NCBI RefSeq assembly: GCF_900101705.1
Contig: NZ_FNAC01000014.1
Location: forward strand, 1 to 64,000
Length of the DNA: 64,000 bases
From: Algoriphagus faecimaris
Lineage (GTDB): Bacteria; Bacteroidota; Bacteroidia; Cytophagales; Cyclobacteriaceae
Direction: 5' to 3'
In this document: in pieces, positions 45,143 to 53,993 of the stretch
Layout of the letters: each line of letters begins with the position of its first letter
How positions within the stretch are numbered: position 1 is the first letter of the stretch
Made by a program: the position numbers and the translations under genes
The notes under the pieces: generated by a model
Database searches by the model: none
What the model was told of the DNA's origin: nothing
Seen by the model: the letters and a program-made list of their open reading frames with translations, nothing else

Positions 45143-45913
45143 ATGTTCTTCTACCTCTCCCAGTTTCTCAGTTTTCTAGCTATGCCGCTGACAATTGTGC
45201 TAATCCTAATTGTTGGAGGAGCAGTATTTATCAAGAGAAAATGGGGTAAGAAGCTGCTTTGGACAGGTATAGGTTTGCTTCTCTTTTTCACCAATCCATT
45301 CCTTTCCAATTTGGCTTTATTGGCCTGGGAACCTGATTTCAAGTCTTTTGAGCAAATCGAAAACCATGAAATCGGCATTGTCCTCACTGGAGTAACCAAT
45401 CTCAGTAAAACGGCAAACGACCGCACCTTTTTCAACAAAGGCGCCGACCGCATCACTCATGCACTTCAACTTTACCGCATGGGAAAAATCAAAAAGATAC
45501 TAATCACCGGTGGTCAAGGCCTCAATCCAGTCAATCCCCAATCAGAGGCTGAATTATTGCAGCGATTCCTAGTGATGACCGGAGTCCCGGAATCGGATAT
45601 TCTCATCGAAGACCAAGCCAAAAATACGGCTCAAAATGCCCAGTTTACCAAGACTTTATTAGAGCAAAAAGGCATTTCCACCGAACAAGAGTTTATACTC
45701 ATCACTTCTGCTTTTCATATGTATCGGGCCAAAGGTTGCTTTGACAAGGTGGGCTTGAATACGGTCACTTTTCCTACTGATTACTATTCCCATGATGTCA
45801 AATATGACATTCCTTCTCTCATTTTTCCTGACCCTTTTTCGATGGAGTATTGGACCAAGCTAGTGAAAGAATGGATTGGGATAGTCGTTTACACAATGGT
45901 GGGCTATATGTAA
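45143..45913 (+). CDS. YdcF family protein (DUF218)
   Basis: 256 residues from the ATG at 45143 (MFFYLSQFLSFLAMPLTIV); the longer frame to 44837 reads through the nucleotidyltransferase remnant on the opposite strand and does not look protein-like. Two N-terminal membrane helices (~10-60, ending FFTNPFLSN) are followed by a DUF218 domain: IGIVLTG near 85, RITHALQLYRMGKIKKILITGGQG near 112-135 and ITSAFHMYRAKGCF near 200. Members (SanA, YdcF, ElyC) act on the cell envelope; the reaction is not established. Confidence 0.8.
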   Translation: MFFYLSQFLSFLAMPLTIVLILIVGGAVFIKRKWGKKLLWTGIGLLLFFTNPFLSNLALLAWEPDFKSFEQIENHEIGIVLTGVTNLSKTANDRTFFNKGADRITHALQLYRMGKIKKILITGGQGLNPVNPQSEAELLQRFLVMTGVPESDILIEDQAKNTAQNAQFTKTLLEQKGISTEQEFILITSAFHMYRAKGCFDKVGLNTVTFPTDYYSHDVKYDIPSLIFPDPFSMEYWTKLVKEWIGIVVYTMVGYM

Positions 45914-45968
45914 AAAGTTTGAAGCTGATGAGGTTCTGAATATCTAATAGCCACCTTGAAATCAGACA

Positions 45969-47270
45969 TTAGACCAAAAGTGTTTTCTGAATCGAGTCGC
46001 GCAACCTCTTTTCTACTTGGACCTGATCGGCAAATTGATTCCATTTCTTAATTGCCATTTTCACCCGCTCGATCTTTTCTTTTGGTTTTTTGATGTTCAT
46101 CTTTTGAGCGACCTCCAAAAAATCATCCTCAGTAATTCCCTCTCTTTTTCCATTGACCTGAAGAGACTGACTACTTACCCAAATGCTTCCAGGTCGATAA
46201 GCATGGCAAATATCATAGGCAGGTGAGAGGGTCCACTTTCCCCTCTGATCCATGAGAAAAGCAAAGTTTTTGGTATGATCATCGCAGTTTCGGGCCACGA
46301 CATTGAAGACCATCCTGAGAAACATTTGCTCCGCTTCCGGATAGCTTAATCGAAGCATTCGCATCGTCTCAAATACCTGCTCGTAGCTGTAAACGCCCAC
46401 CTGATTGAAGTCAAAATGCCGAATCCCACACAAACTCTGCATGTGGATTTTTTCGCCTGTATCAGTTCGGTCAAAGCGCTTGGTCATAAAATGAGCCCGA
46501 CCATTTTCTTCCAGCAATCGGCATTCATTCATTTCTATTCCTGCTCCCTTAGCCATAAGATAATAGGCCATCTCTACTCTTCCATAGCCTGCTGTAGACC
46601 CAAACTGAGAATCATGTACTCCGTCAAACTTGAGGATCCAATGCGAAAATCCTTTTGGCGCCTTCACCTGCCCACTCTTCACTTCTCCAGTTTTGGGATT
46701 AAAGGCAATAACCGCCTTCGCTCTCGCTCCACCTGCCGAAGTACCGATTTTCAAAATATCTGCCAAAGCCGCTTCTTCTTCCTGAGAAATGTCAGATTGA
46801 AAATGCTCTTTAGCATTCAACACTTTTTGGGCAATGGCTACCAAACTATTAATTTCCAAAGCATTTGTCCGGGCGCTTTCATTTCGCAGAGCAGGTTTGA
46901 TTTCCAAGGCACCTACTCCTCTTTTTCCGATGAAGCAAAGTAACTCGACGGGATTCAAACTATCCGTTGGACGTCCGTTTTGCATTAGCCAAGCATTAAT
47001 AAGCTGATTTCCATATTTATCCGGAAGCATGTCTGCCAAAAGCCCCGGTAGTCCTCTGAACGTGTCAAAGCTATCACCTCGAGAACTGCGCGTCTCGGGA
47101 AAAGTATAAAGACGATTTCCTTGAGACAAAGGCATCAAAATAGGCGAAATATCCCAGCCAGATCGCAAAAAACTGCGGTCAAACTCAAAGCTTGCTAACT
47201 GTCGGTCCGCATCCCAAAGAACCGCACCTGCCAACCGGTCCCAAATCCAAATTTCTGCGGCTACTACCAT
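45969..47270 (-). CDS. hipA: HipA-like serine/threonine kinase toxin
   Basis: A 433-residue kinase of the HipA type II toxin family. The N-terminal subdomain (couple-HipA) contains FRGLPGLLADMLPDKYGNQLI and GKRGVGALEI; the kinase part shows the ATP-loop GTSAGGARAKAVIAF near 200, the catalytic RNCDDHTKNFAF near 325 and the DFG-like LSPAYDI. HipA of E. coli phosphorylates glutamyl-tRNA synthetase; targets of other branches differ, so the substrate is open. Overlaps hipB by 7 bp. Length and motifs look intact, so an active toxin is plausible. Confidence 0.88.
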   Translation of the reverse strand: MVVAAEIWIWDRLAGAVLWDADRQLASFEFDRSFLRSGWDISPILMPLSQGNRLYTFPETRSSRGDSFDTFRGLPGLLADMLPDKYGNQLINAWLMQNGRPTDSLNPVELLCFIGKRGVGALEIKPALRNESARTNALEINSLVAIAQKVLNAKEHFQSDISQEEEAALADILKIGTSAGGARAKAVIAFNPKTGEVKSGQVKAPKGFSHWILKFDGVHDSQFGSTAGYGRVEMAYYLMAKGAGIEMNECRLLEENGRAHFMTKRFDRTDTGEKIHMQSLCGIRHFDFNQVGVYSYEQVFETMRMLRLSYPEAEQMFLRMVFNVVARNCDDHTKNFAFLMDQRGKWTLSPAYDICHAYRPGSIWVSSQSLQVNGKREGITEDDFLEVAQKMNIKKPKEKIERVKMAIKKWNQFADQVQVEKRLRDSIQKTLLV

Positions 47271-47602
47271 TCTGAAGGGCGATCATCCTCAGCCGCAATA
47301 TCCGGGTGCCTGACCCGCTGACGCTGATTTTTCTTTTGAAGCTTGATGTATTCGAGTGGACTGATCTGCTGCCTTGTCTCAAAAACCTCCAATAGCTGCA
47401 ACTCCCCCAAGACCCGCAAAACCTGAATCAAGGTGATTAGATTTACCTTTTCGCCACGCTCAAGTAGACTAAGCGTAGAGCGGCTCATCCCCGCCTCGGT
47501 AGCCAACTCATCCTGGGTTTTATTGATGCCTATCCGCTTCTTTTTGATGAAATCTCCGATCATCTGCAAAATGGCCATGTCTGAAAGCTGCTCGATTTTC
47601 AT
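47264..47602 (-). CDS. hipB: HipB-like antitoxin, XRE family
   Basis: 112 residues from the ATG at 47602 (MKIEQLSDMAILQMIG); a TTG nine codons upstream is also in frame. One helix-turn-helix domain (~12-68; TQDELATEAGMSRSTLSLLERGEKVNLITLIQVLRVLG) is followed by a basic, flexible tail. It should neutralise HipA and repress the operon. The tail ends at the 7-bp overlap with hipA. The motif TGATTTATCA directly upstream of the start is the likely binding site. Confidence 0.85.
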   Translation of the reverse strand: MKIEQLSDMAILQMIGDFIKKKRIGINKTQDELATEAGMSRSTLSLLERGEKVNLITLIQVLRVLGELQLLEVFETRQQISPLEYIKLQKKNQRQRVRHPDIAAEDDRPSEW

Positions 47603-47605
47603 GAC

Positions 47606-47656
47606 TGATTTATCATACTTTATAACCAAATTTACTATTTTATGAATGATAAATCA
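47606..47656. promoter_or_regulatory. Candidate HipB operator pair
   Basis: Two near-palindromic boxes, TGATTTATCA (47606-47615) and TGATAAATCA (47647-47656), are inverted copies of each other, 41 bp apart start to start, in the hipBA promoter region. A weaker related site, TTTATCATTCA, occurs at 47764-47774. Spacing of about four helical turns allows two dimers to bind the same DNA face. Between the boxes the DNA is AT-rich and probably includes the promoter. Confidence 0.6.
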
Positions 47657-47888
47657 AATAAAAATGAAAAAAAGATAGAGCTAAGAAAGCGATATAAAAA
47701 GACAAGGATATTTAATGAATTATATCTTATTTATTAAATCATTAATATTGATTTAATGAATTATTTATCATTCAATATATAAAATGATGGCAAGAGAATA
47801 CTGCTGATTTGAACCAGTTTTATTTCAAAAATTACATTCATTTTCACTCTTAACCTTTAGGCTATCTATTTAATCATTCCTGCCTTTT

Positions 47889-47927
47889 GAACCCCGCCAA
47901 CTGCTAACTTATCAGACTTCTAACTTC
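47889..47927 (-). repeat. Short-period GAAGTC-type repeat copy
   Basis: On the minus strand the sequence reads GAAGTTAGAAGTCTGATAAG then TTAGCAGTTGGC. It matches a segment at 58514-58540 at about 22 of 27 positions and is related to the one at 33784-33844. It lies directly after the helicase stop codon. Confidence 0.45.
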
Positions 47928-50900
47928 ATTTTTCTGAGTTCCAAAACCTACTCCACTTCCATTCCCATTTCCAACCTTTTTCCTCAAGCAAAATAGGATG
48001 ATAAACCATCGCAGCCTTTGCAGTAGGAGCATCAAAAAATCGCTGATCATCAGTCAAAATGGCCTTTTTGTTTCCTTCCAAATCTGAAAAAATCAGATCC
48101 ATCACAGTCGAAGGAATTTGCTTGGAAAAAGATATATCCGCATCCATAAGCCTATTTTTCAAACTCCAATTGATCTCAAAACCTGAAGTTTTCACTTCCG
48201 GAGGGGGAAGGTCTAACGAAATACTCTGAAGCTTAACCCAGGCCAAAAACTCTCGAAGCAAAGCTAAACCAGGGTTAGCCAGCTGAGAAGGACGGAAATC
48301 CTCCGCCTCGATCGAACTGATCACATGCATCACCCTTCTTGCCCGGGTGATAGCTACATTAAGTCGGTTTTGAGAACCCGATTTACCCAGCAAACCAAAG
48401 TTGGTCACTAGCTTTCCTTCACGGTTTGGGGCATAGCCCAAAGACAAAATCACTTGATCAAACTCATCACCCTGCACATTTTCAATATTTCGAACCTTAA
48501 TAGCAGCATCTTGAAATCCAGCTTTCCATAGCAATTCCCGGATCAATTCCATCTGAAAATAATTCCCCGTCACTATCCCAATAGAATCTTGAGGGCTCAA
48601 TTCTTTAATTCTCTGAACTCGATCCACAACCGCATCAGCTTCCATTCGGTTAACCTGATTTTCCCAGATTCCCTCAATCTTTTCCCAAGAAAATGGAGTT
48701 TTTCCCGCTTTGACTGTGGCATAATCCGGCAGCGTCTCCAATCGACCCCCATAAAAATGCGCGTTAGAAAAATGAATCAAACCCGGATCAGCCGAGCGAT
48801 AATGCCCTCTCAATTGCATATTCTCAAAAAAGTGAGCGGACAATTCGAGCAAAGACTCTGCTTCATAGGCCATTCCTTCATCCTCTGATTCCCACTTCAC
48901 TTGATAAAAGGCCGAAGGCTGAAGCTGCTTGGAGTCTCCAGCTACCAAGACCTGCTTTCCTCTCAGCATAGCAGGCAAGCCCCGCTCTACGGGACACTGA
49001 GAAGCCTCATCGAAAATCACCAAATCAAATATCTGATCAGTCGGAAATACCGCCGAAACCGTTTCAGGACTACCCAACCAGCAAGGCAAGAGTCTAAGGA
49101 TTTCCACTCTAAATTCGGTAATTAATTTACGAATGGGCCATTTCTGACGCTTTTTGCTTACTTGATGAAGCAGATCCCTATAAGTCAGTCGATTACCCAA
49201 CCGATTGTATTCCAGAAACTCAGAGACTTGCTCACGAAGCCGAAGCAAAGCCAAATGCTTAGATTTTTTTCGTTTCTCGAGAATAGCTTTTTTGAGTTCT
49301 TCCATTTCATGAACCAAATGAAGAGAGCCTAAATCGCTCAACATCGGGGATCGCCGCTCGATCTCCCCTATCCAAGTCAGTCTCCATCCATTCCAAAAAG
49401 CGGAAATTTGCTCTTCCAAATCAGCTTTTGGAAAATCCACTTCTAGCCGCTGACCCAATTCCCTGAATTTCCAATTTTCAAGAAACTGATCAAAGGTTTT
49501 CAACTCGGCAAAAACAGCAGGCCAATTCAAGGGATTTTCGGGAAAAACACGCTCCAAACTCTTTGAATTCAAGGCTAAAAACTGTTCCTCCGAAAACCAA
49601 AGTCGATAGGAAACCAAGTGAGCTGAAACTCCTTCCATCCATCGTTCAATCTCTCTCAAAGCATCGAAAAAGGCTGAATAGGAAAGCATTTCCCAATCCA
49701 TCAAACCATGAATTTCGGGTAGCTCATCCCAATTATCCTTCCAAGCCAATAGCTTTTCGACCACATTCAGATCCTCTGCAAATTGTCCGGATGATTTAAA
49801 AAAAGGAGATAAACCCAATTTCTTTTCCTCTGCCAAAACTTGACGTTTCGACTCACATTCCTGCCGAAGAGCAAGTAGGTTTTTAGGGTCAAAGGACAGA
49901 TTATTTTTGACTAGAGCTTGAAAAGCGAGCGGAAATTTTGATTTGGAAAACTTGACCTTAATCCTGCCGAAAAAATTTTGAAAAAGCGGAATCAATTGGT
50001 CTAGCTCCTCACTCAAAAGCTCCAAATTTTCGTCCAATTCAAACTTCCAGCCTCCTGAAATCTCAATTGTCTGATTCAGAAAACGGTGAATCTTGGCAAT
50101 CACTTTTTTTTCTTTAGGATAAAAAATAAATGCAAAGTCCTTTTCAGGTTCTGAAAGGACCTCCAAGGAAAGTCGAAGCTTTTTGACCTTCTGCAAAAAA
50201 TCCAAATCTAGCCAAACTGCACGCAAAACAGCCTTGCCTTTCTCATCCAAAAATATTTCAGGAAGCTGTTTTCGATGATCTTCTATACTATTCAGTGCAG
50301 AGGAGATTTGCACAAAGTCTGAGGGCTGAATGTTCGAAAATGATTTTCTGTTTCCCCAAAAACTTTCCGAAAAGCGATCTTGGTAAGCCTTGAAAATCAC
50401 ATAATCCCTTTCGAATTGTATTGCCTGCTCCAGATCCAGCTGAAGCAAGGTAGCTTCATTCAATGCTGATTTATTCAAATTTGCCTGCAGATACAGCGCC
50501 TTGATGGGAATACCTGCCGGCTCTTCATCAAATAATGCTGTCCGGAGTTCTTCAAATTTTCCTGACAGTCTAGAAATGGTTTTGGAAAGCAAGCTAAGTT
50601 CACGCTCCAACTGTATTGCATCAATCCCCCGATTTTGAACTTGATACGCTTCAATGGCTTCAATCTGAGTCTTGATTTTTTCAAAAAGGACTTTTTGATC
50701 TCCACGAAAATCATGGACCAATCCCAAAAATGGTGAGAACCCTACTTTTTCTAATCGCTCATAAACCACATCAAGCGCAGCACGCTTTTGGGAAACGACT
50801 AGTACTTTTTTACCTCTAGCAATATAGTCAGTGATCAAATTGGCAATCAATTGAGACTTGCCTGTACCTGGCGGACCTTGGATGACCAAGCTATTCCCCT

Positions 50901-51798
50901 GACGGACTTTGATCAGCGCACTTTCTTGAGAGGCATCGAGTGGAAAAACAGGGAATAAATTTTCTTCTCGGATGGAAGTTTCCTTTTTCTCCGAAACAAA
51001 TAGCTGCTCAAAAAGATCTTCCAAGGAGGCTTGAGGAAGTTTCTTCATTAACACCTCGTAATCAGAAAACAGAAAACTCCCCTTTTGGGCAAATTGACCC
51101 AAAAGGGCATAGGGCTTCAGGCTTACTTTTCCTTCAGAAAATCGCTCCTGATCTAGGGAAATCTGGGAATTGGGAAAAGGAATAATCTGATCTTCCAGTA
51201 TATTGGATTGGATCTGAATGGTAAAATACTCAGGAATCAATTTGGATAAAGCTGTCCGAAAGGCAAGCGGATCTTTGGGGAGATTTTCCAGGAGTTCGTC
51301 AGAAAAAGATTCGGGCAGAGCATGACCTGTCGCATGCCTCCAAGCCAACAAGAATGTGGGATTCAATTGCCAATTTTCTTCTGAAATCAAATTCCAATTA
51401 CCATTTTCCTTACTAAGCTGAACCGGTTTTAAAAGTAAGGGACTGCGAATCAATTGCCCGTTCATCAGTTTCCCTTCTACAAAAAGCCAGGCCAGATACA
51501 AGCTTTGATCACCCGTTTCTTCTTGGGTCAATTGATCCCGAAAAGCCAATCGAGCAAGAGCTTTGGAAACTTGATTAGCCTCACTTGACCTAGGGTCGAT
51601 TTCTGGAGCGATAGTGATTTTCTTTTTCCCTGAAATGAATTTTCTAAGGATCTCAAAGGCCGGTTCTCCATTCAAAAAATCCAATTCCCTTAGGTCCAGC
51701 ATTCCATATCCCTCCAGTTTCGGCAAATACAAAGATCTGTTTTTGGTGGACAGGTCAGTGAGTCGATGAAGGTAGGTTTGGAAGATGGATTTGGGCAT
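47926..51798 (-). CDS. Large SF1 helicase (DUF4011-type) with nuclease-like C-terminus
   Basis: A 1290-residue protein. The N-terminal YLHRLTDLSTKNRSLYL (~9-26) has the pattern of DUF4011. The helicase core is split: Walker A GPPGTGKSQLIANL (308-321) and LVVSQKRAALDVVYERL, then a ~500-residue helical insert, then Walker B LVIFDEASQC, GDSKQLQPS, ENVQGDEFDQVILSLGYA and VAITRARRVMHVI. The last ~75 residues follow the pattern of Vsr/DUF559-like nucleases but lack clear catalytic acids. UPF1/Dna2-like enzymes of this type occur in defence and DNA-repair contexts; neither is shown here. No methylase or companion gene is present. Confidence 0.75.
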   Translation of the reverse strand: MPKSIFQTYLHRLTDLSTKNRSLYLPKLEGYGMLDLRELDFLNGEPAFEILRKFISGKKKITIAPEIDPRSSEANQVSKALARLAFRDQLTQEETGDQSLYLAWLFVEGKLMNGQLIRSPLLLKPVQLSKENGNWNLISEENWQLNPTFLLAWRHATGHALPESFSDELLENLPKDPLAFRTALSKLIPEYFTIQIQSNILEDQIIPFPNSQISLDQERFSEGKVSLKPYALLGQFAQKGSFLFSDYEVLMKKLPQASLEDLFEQLFVSEKKETSIREENLFPVFPLDASQESALIKVRQGNSLVIQGPPGTGKSQLIANLITDYIARGKKVLVVSQKRAALDVVYERLEKVGFSPFLGLVHDFRGDQKVLFEKIKTQIEAIEAYQVQNRGIDAIQLERELSLLSKTISRLSGKFEELRTALFDEEPAGIPIKALYLQANLNKSALNEATLLQLDLEQAIQFERDYVIFKAYQDRFSESFWGNRKSFSNIQPSDFVQISSALNSIEDHRKQLPEIFLDEKGKAVLRAVWLDLDFLQKVKKLRLSLEVLSEPEKDFAFIFYPKEKKVIAKIHRFLNQTIEISGGWKFELDENLELLSEELDQLIPLFQNFFGRIKVKFSKSKFPLAFQALVKNNLSFDPKNLLALRQECESKRQVLAEEKKLGLSPFFKSSGQFAEDLNVVEKLLAWKDNWDELPEIHGLMDWEMLSYSAFFDALREIERWMEGVSAHLVSYRLWFSEEQFLALNSKSLERVFPENPLNWPAVFAELKTFDQFLENWKFRELGQRLEVDFPKADLEEQISAFWNGWRLTWIGEIERRSPMLSDLGSLHLVHEMEELKKAILEKRKKSKHLALLRLREQVSEFLEYNRLGNRLTYRDLLHQVSKKRQKWPIRKLITEFRVEILRLLPCWLGSPETVSAVFPTDQIFDLVIFDEASQCPVERGLPAMLRGKQVLVAGDSKQLQPSAFYQVKWESEDEGMAYEAESLLELSAHFFENMQLRGHYRSADPGLIHFSNAHFYGGRLETLPDYATVKAGKTPFSWEKIEGIWENQVNRMEADAVVDRVQRIKELSPQDSIGIVTGNYFQMELIRELLWKAGFQDAAIKVRNIENVQGDEFDQVILSLGYAPNREGKLVTNFGLLGKSGSQNRLNVAITRARRVMHVISSIEAEDFRPSQLANPGLALLREFLAWVKLQSISLDLPPPEVKTSGFEINWSLKNRLMDADISFSKQIPSTVMDLIFSDLEGNKKAILTDDQRFFDAPTAKAAMVYHPILLEEKGWKWEWKWSRFWNSEK

Positions 51799-51802
51799 TT
51801 AC

Positions 51803-52030
51803 TTAGGGCTTTCTGAAAAACGCTATAACAGATAAAAAGGTATCATGGGTAACGATGAGTTCATTTTTTCTTGAGGATATTTTTTCGGCTAGGGTAAGGA
51901 AATATGAGTAAAGTAGCCAATTTTCAGGTACCAAAAATTTCGATTTTGAAATTTTTAAGCTAACCTCAGGCATACCCTCTTCCTCCTTGGCCATCATTTG
52001 AAGTATAGGCATACATCTACACTCGACCAC
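51803..52030 (-). CDS. Doubtful small ORF upstream of the helicase gene
   Basis: An open frame of 75 codons from a GTG, or 56 codons from an internal ATG that is preceded by AAGGAGG. It ends four bases before the helicase start and lies on the same strand, 37 bp after the SDR gene. The predicted product has no motif or signal peptide that I recognise. It may be non-coding. Confidence 0.2.
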   Translation of the reverse strand: MVECRCMPILQMMAKEEEGMPEVSLKISKSKFLVPENWLLYSYFLTLAEKISSRKNELIVTHDTFLSVIAFFRKP

Positions 52031-52067
52031 CTTGAAGCTGGCATACTTGAAACTTTTTCAGCAAGCC

Positions 52068-52880
52068 CTATTTAAAAGGCGAGTCTTTTTCTTTGGCCAT
52101 CTGATTATACACAATTCCATCGAGAATTCCCGGCATCCATTTATTGAGAAACACGGCCAATTTCCCTTGCCCGGTGAGCACGATATCCCGCTTTCGTTTT
52201 ACTATAGCTTTCAAAATATGCTGGGCCACCTCTTCCGAAGTCATCATTTTCTGCTCATCCCTTGGAGATTCCCCCTGAGAAGAACCATCAGCAGTGAGCG
52301 CTGTATTTCTAATATTGGAGGCGGTAAAACCGGGTGCCACTACCAAAACATGCACTCCTTTCTTCATCACTTCGGTACGCAAGGCTTCAAAAAAACCATT
52401 CATGGCATATTTACTGGCAGTGTAGGCCGTACGTGCGGGAGTTCCCCGGTAGCCGTTGATGGAGGAAATGCCAATGATAGAGCCTTTGGATTTAAGAATA
52501 GCGGGCAGACAAAATTTGGTCGCATAGACTGTTCCCCAAAAATTGGTATCCATGACCTTCCGAAAAACCTCCAAATCCAAGTCCTCGAAAAGCGCCCGCA
52601 TGGAGATTCCGGCATTGTTAATCAAAATGTCAATTTGGCCGTAATGGGAAAGGGTTTCCTCGGCCATTTTTTGATTATCAGTTTCCGAAGCTGCATCTGC
52701 CAAAATGGGGAGAATTTCTATGTTTTTTGACCTGAGTTTGTTGGTCGTTTGTTCCAGTTTATGTGGGTTTCTACCTGTGATCGCAATTTTGGCACCTTCC
52801 CGGCCAAAAACTTCCGCACAGGCCTCTCCGATTCCTGAGGTGGCTCCGGTGATTAGGACGACTTTGTCTTTGAATTTCAT
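52068..52880 (-). CDS. Short-chain dehydrogenase/reductase
   Basis: A 270-residue classical SDR. NAD(P)-binding TGATSGIGEACAEVFGREG (~11-29), an Arg after beta strand 2 (TGRNPHK) suggesting NADP preference, NNAGIS (~88), catalytic Ser in IGISSINGYRG (~140), and Tyr-Lys in YTASKYAMNGFFEALR (~155). C-terminal extension of ~30 residues (IVLTGQGKLAVFLNKWMPG) resembles membrane-associated SDR7-like members. Substrate unknown. It is the first gene past the repeat array. Confidence 0.88.
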   Translation of the reverse strand: MKFKDKVVLITGATSGIGEACAEVFGREGAKIAITGRNPHKLEQTTNKLRSKNIEILPILADAASETDNQKMAEETLSHYGQIDILINNAGISMRALFEDLDLEVFRKVMDTNFWGTVYATKFCLPAILKSKGSIIGISSINGYRGTPARTAYTASKYAMNGFFEALRTEVMKKGVHVLVVAPGFTASNIRNTALTADGSSQGESPRDEQKMMTSEEVAQHILKAIVKRKRDIVLTGQGKLAVFLNKWMPGILDGIVYNQMAKEKDSPFK

Positions 52881-52932
52881 AGATAAAATTTGGTGGTAAA
52901 GATAGGGATTAGAGAGGAAATGAGAAGGTTAA

Positions 52933-53149
52933 ATCAAATCGCCCCGCTGGGGCTCTGATCTTTCTAACTAATCCTCGATTCTACAATTAAAACGCACCGC
53001 TGGCGCTTGAATCGAAGGCAGCTAAATTCAATATCTTCAGTAAAGCACTATTAGCAAGAAAAAACTGCTCCTAAAAGCCTCAGAGAGGCGTGTTGATTGT
53101 GAAATTTAACCGACATAGTAGATTCAGAGCTTCGGAGAAGCGATTTGAT
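52933..53149 (+). repeat. REP-like unit 1
   Basis: 217 bp. Hairpins: A 52941-52953 (GCCCC-GCT-GGGGC), B 52994-53006 (GCACC-GCT-GGCGC, one mismatch), C 53077-53089 (GCCTC-AGA-GAGGC), D 53129-53141 (GCTTC-GGA-GAAGC). A-B starts are 53 bp apart and C-D 52 bp apart. Halves A-B and D-C are diverged inverted copies. Confidence 0.8.
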
Positions 53150-53195
53150 AAAAGCCATAAGTCATATTGTTAATTCGGAATCATGGTAGAGATCA

Positions 53196-53413
53196 ATCAA
53201 ACCGCCCCGCTGGGGCTCTGATCTTTCTAACTAATCCTCGATTCTACAATTAAAACGCGCCGCTGGCGCTTAAATCGAAGGCAGCTAAATTCAATATTCT
53301 TCAGTAAAGCACTATTAGCAAGAAAAAACTGCTCCTAAAAGCCTCAGAGAGGCGTGTTGATTGTAAAATTTAACCGACATAGTAGATTCAGAGCTTCGGA
53401 GAAGCGATTTGAT
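53196..53413 (+). repeat. REP-like unit 2
   Basis: 218 bp. Hairpins A 53204-53216, B 53257-53269 (GCGCC-GCT-GGCGC, perfect), C 53341-53353, D 53393-53405. The unit ends 35 bp before the RAYT stop codon; the normal 46-bp linker is absent here. Confidence 0.8.
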
Positions 53414-53448
53414 CATTGAAAAATTAAATCTAAAAACCGTTCAAATTG

Positions 53449-53913
53449 CTATTCATCCTGAATGAATTCAAATACATATTCTTCTTTGAACTCAATCTCA
53501 TATTTTTTCAAAAACCCCAAATACTCCTCCTTAAAAGTTCTTTTTCGATGGTATTCTTGATTAAGAATATATTCATAAACATTATTCAAATGTGATCTTG
53601 AATAAGAAAAAACACCATATCCATTTTGCCATTTAAAACTTCCTGGCACCCATTTCTTATCCTTTAAAAAATGACTGGAATTAGTTTTTAGGTCTTTTAC
53701 TAAATCTGATATTTTTTTATCAGGATTCAATCCTACTAAACAGTGGACATGATCGGACATTCCATTGACTATTATTGGAAAATGACCAAGCTCCTTAATC
53801 ATAGATGATATTACTTTGAAAAAATCTTGTCTAAATTCTTTTTTTAAGAGACTATGTCTTCCTTGTACAGCGAAAATTAGTTGGATATAAATCTGATGGT
53901 ATGTATTTGCCAT
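53449..53913 (-). CDS. IS200-like single-domain HUH transposase (RAYT)
   Basis: A 154-residue Y1 transposase from ATG 53913 (MANTYHQIYIQLIFAVQGR, a start typical of the family). The HUH pair is His55 and His57 in SDHVHCLVG, and the candidate nucleophile is Tyr115 in VYEYILNQEYH. It stops at 53449 with an acidic tail (EFKEEYVFEFIQDE). No TnpB gene and no transposon ends of IS605 type are present, and the gene is embedded between repeat units, so it is best seen as a REP-associated tyrosine transposase. It is AT-rich and looks intact. Confidence 0.88.
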   Translation of the reverse strand: MANTYHQIYIQLIFAVQGRHSLLKKEFRQDFFKVISSMIKELGHFPIIVNGMSDHVHCLVGLNPDKKISDLVKDLKTNSSHFLKDKKWVPGSFKWQNGYGVFSYSRSHLNNVYEYILNQEYHRKRTFKEEYLGFLKKYEIEFKEEYVFEFIQDE

Positions 53914-53993
53914 GTCTGATAAAGTAAAATTTAAAATACGAAAAACTGACAAATTGTAAAAACTGAAACCTTCTGATTTCTTTCCATATTAAA

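Noticed and set aside
53449..53913. Ordinary IS200/IS605 insertion sequence
   Set aside because: No TnpB gene and no subterminal IS200 hairpins at the gene borders; instead the gene is set within the repeat array.
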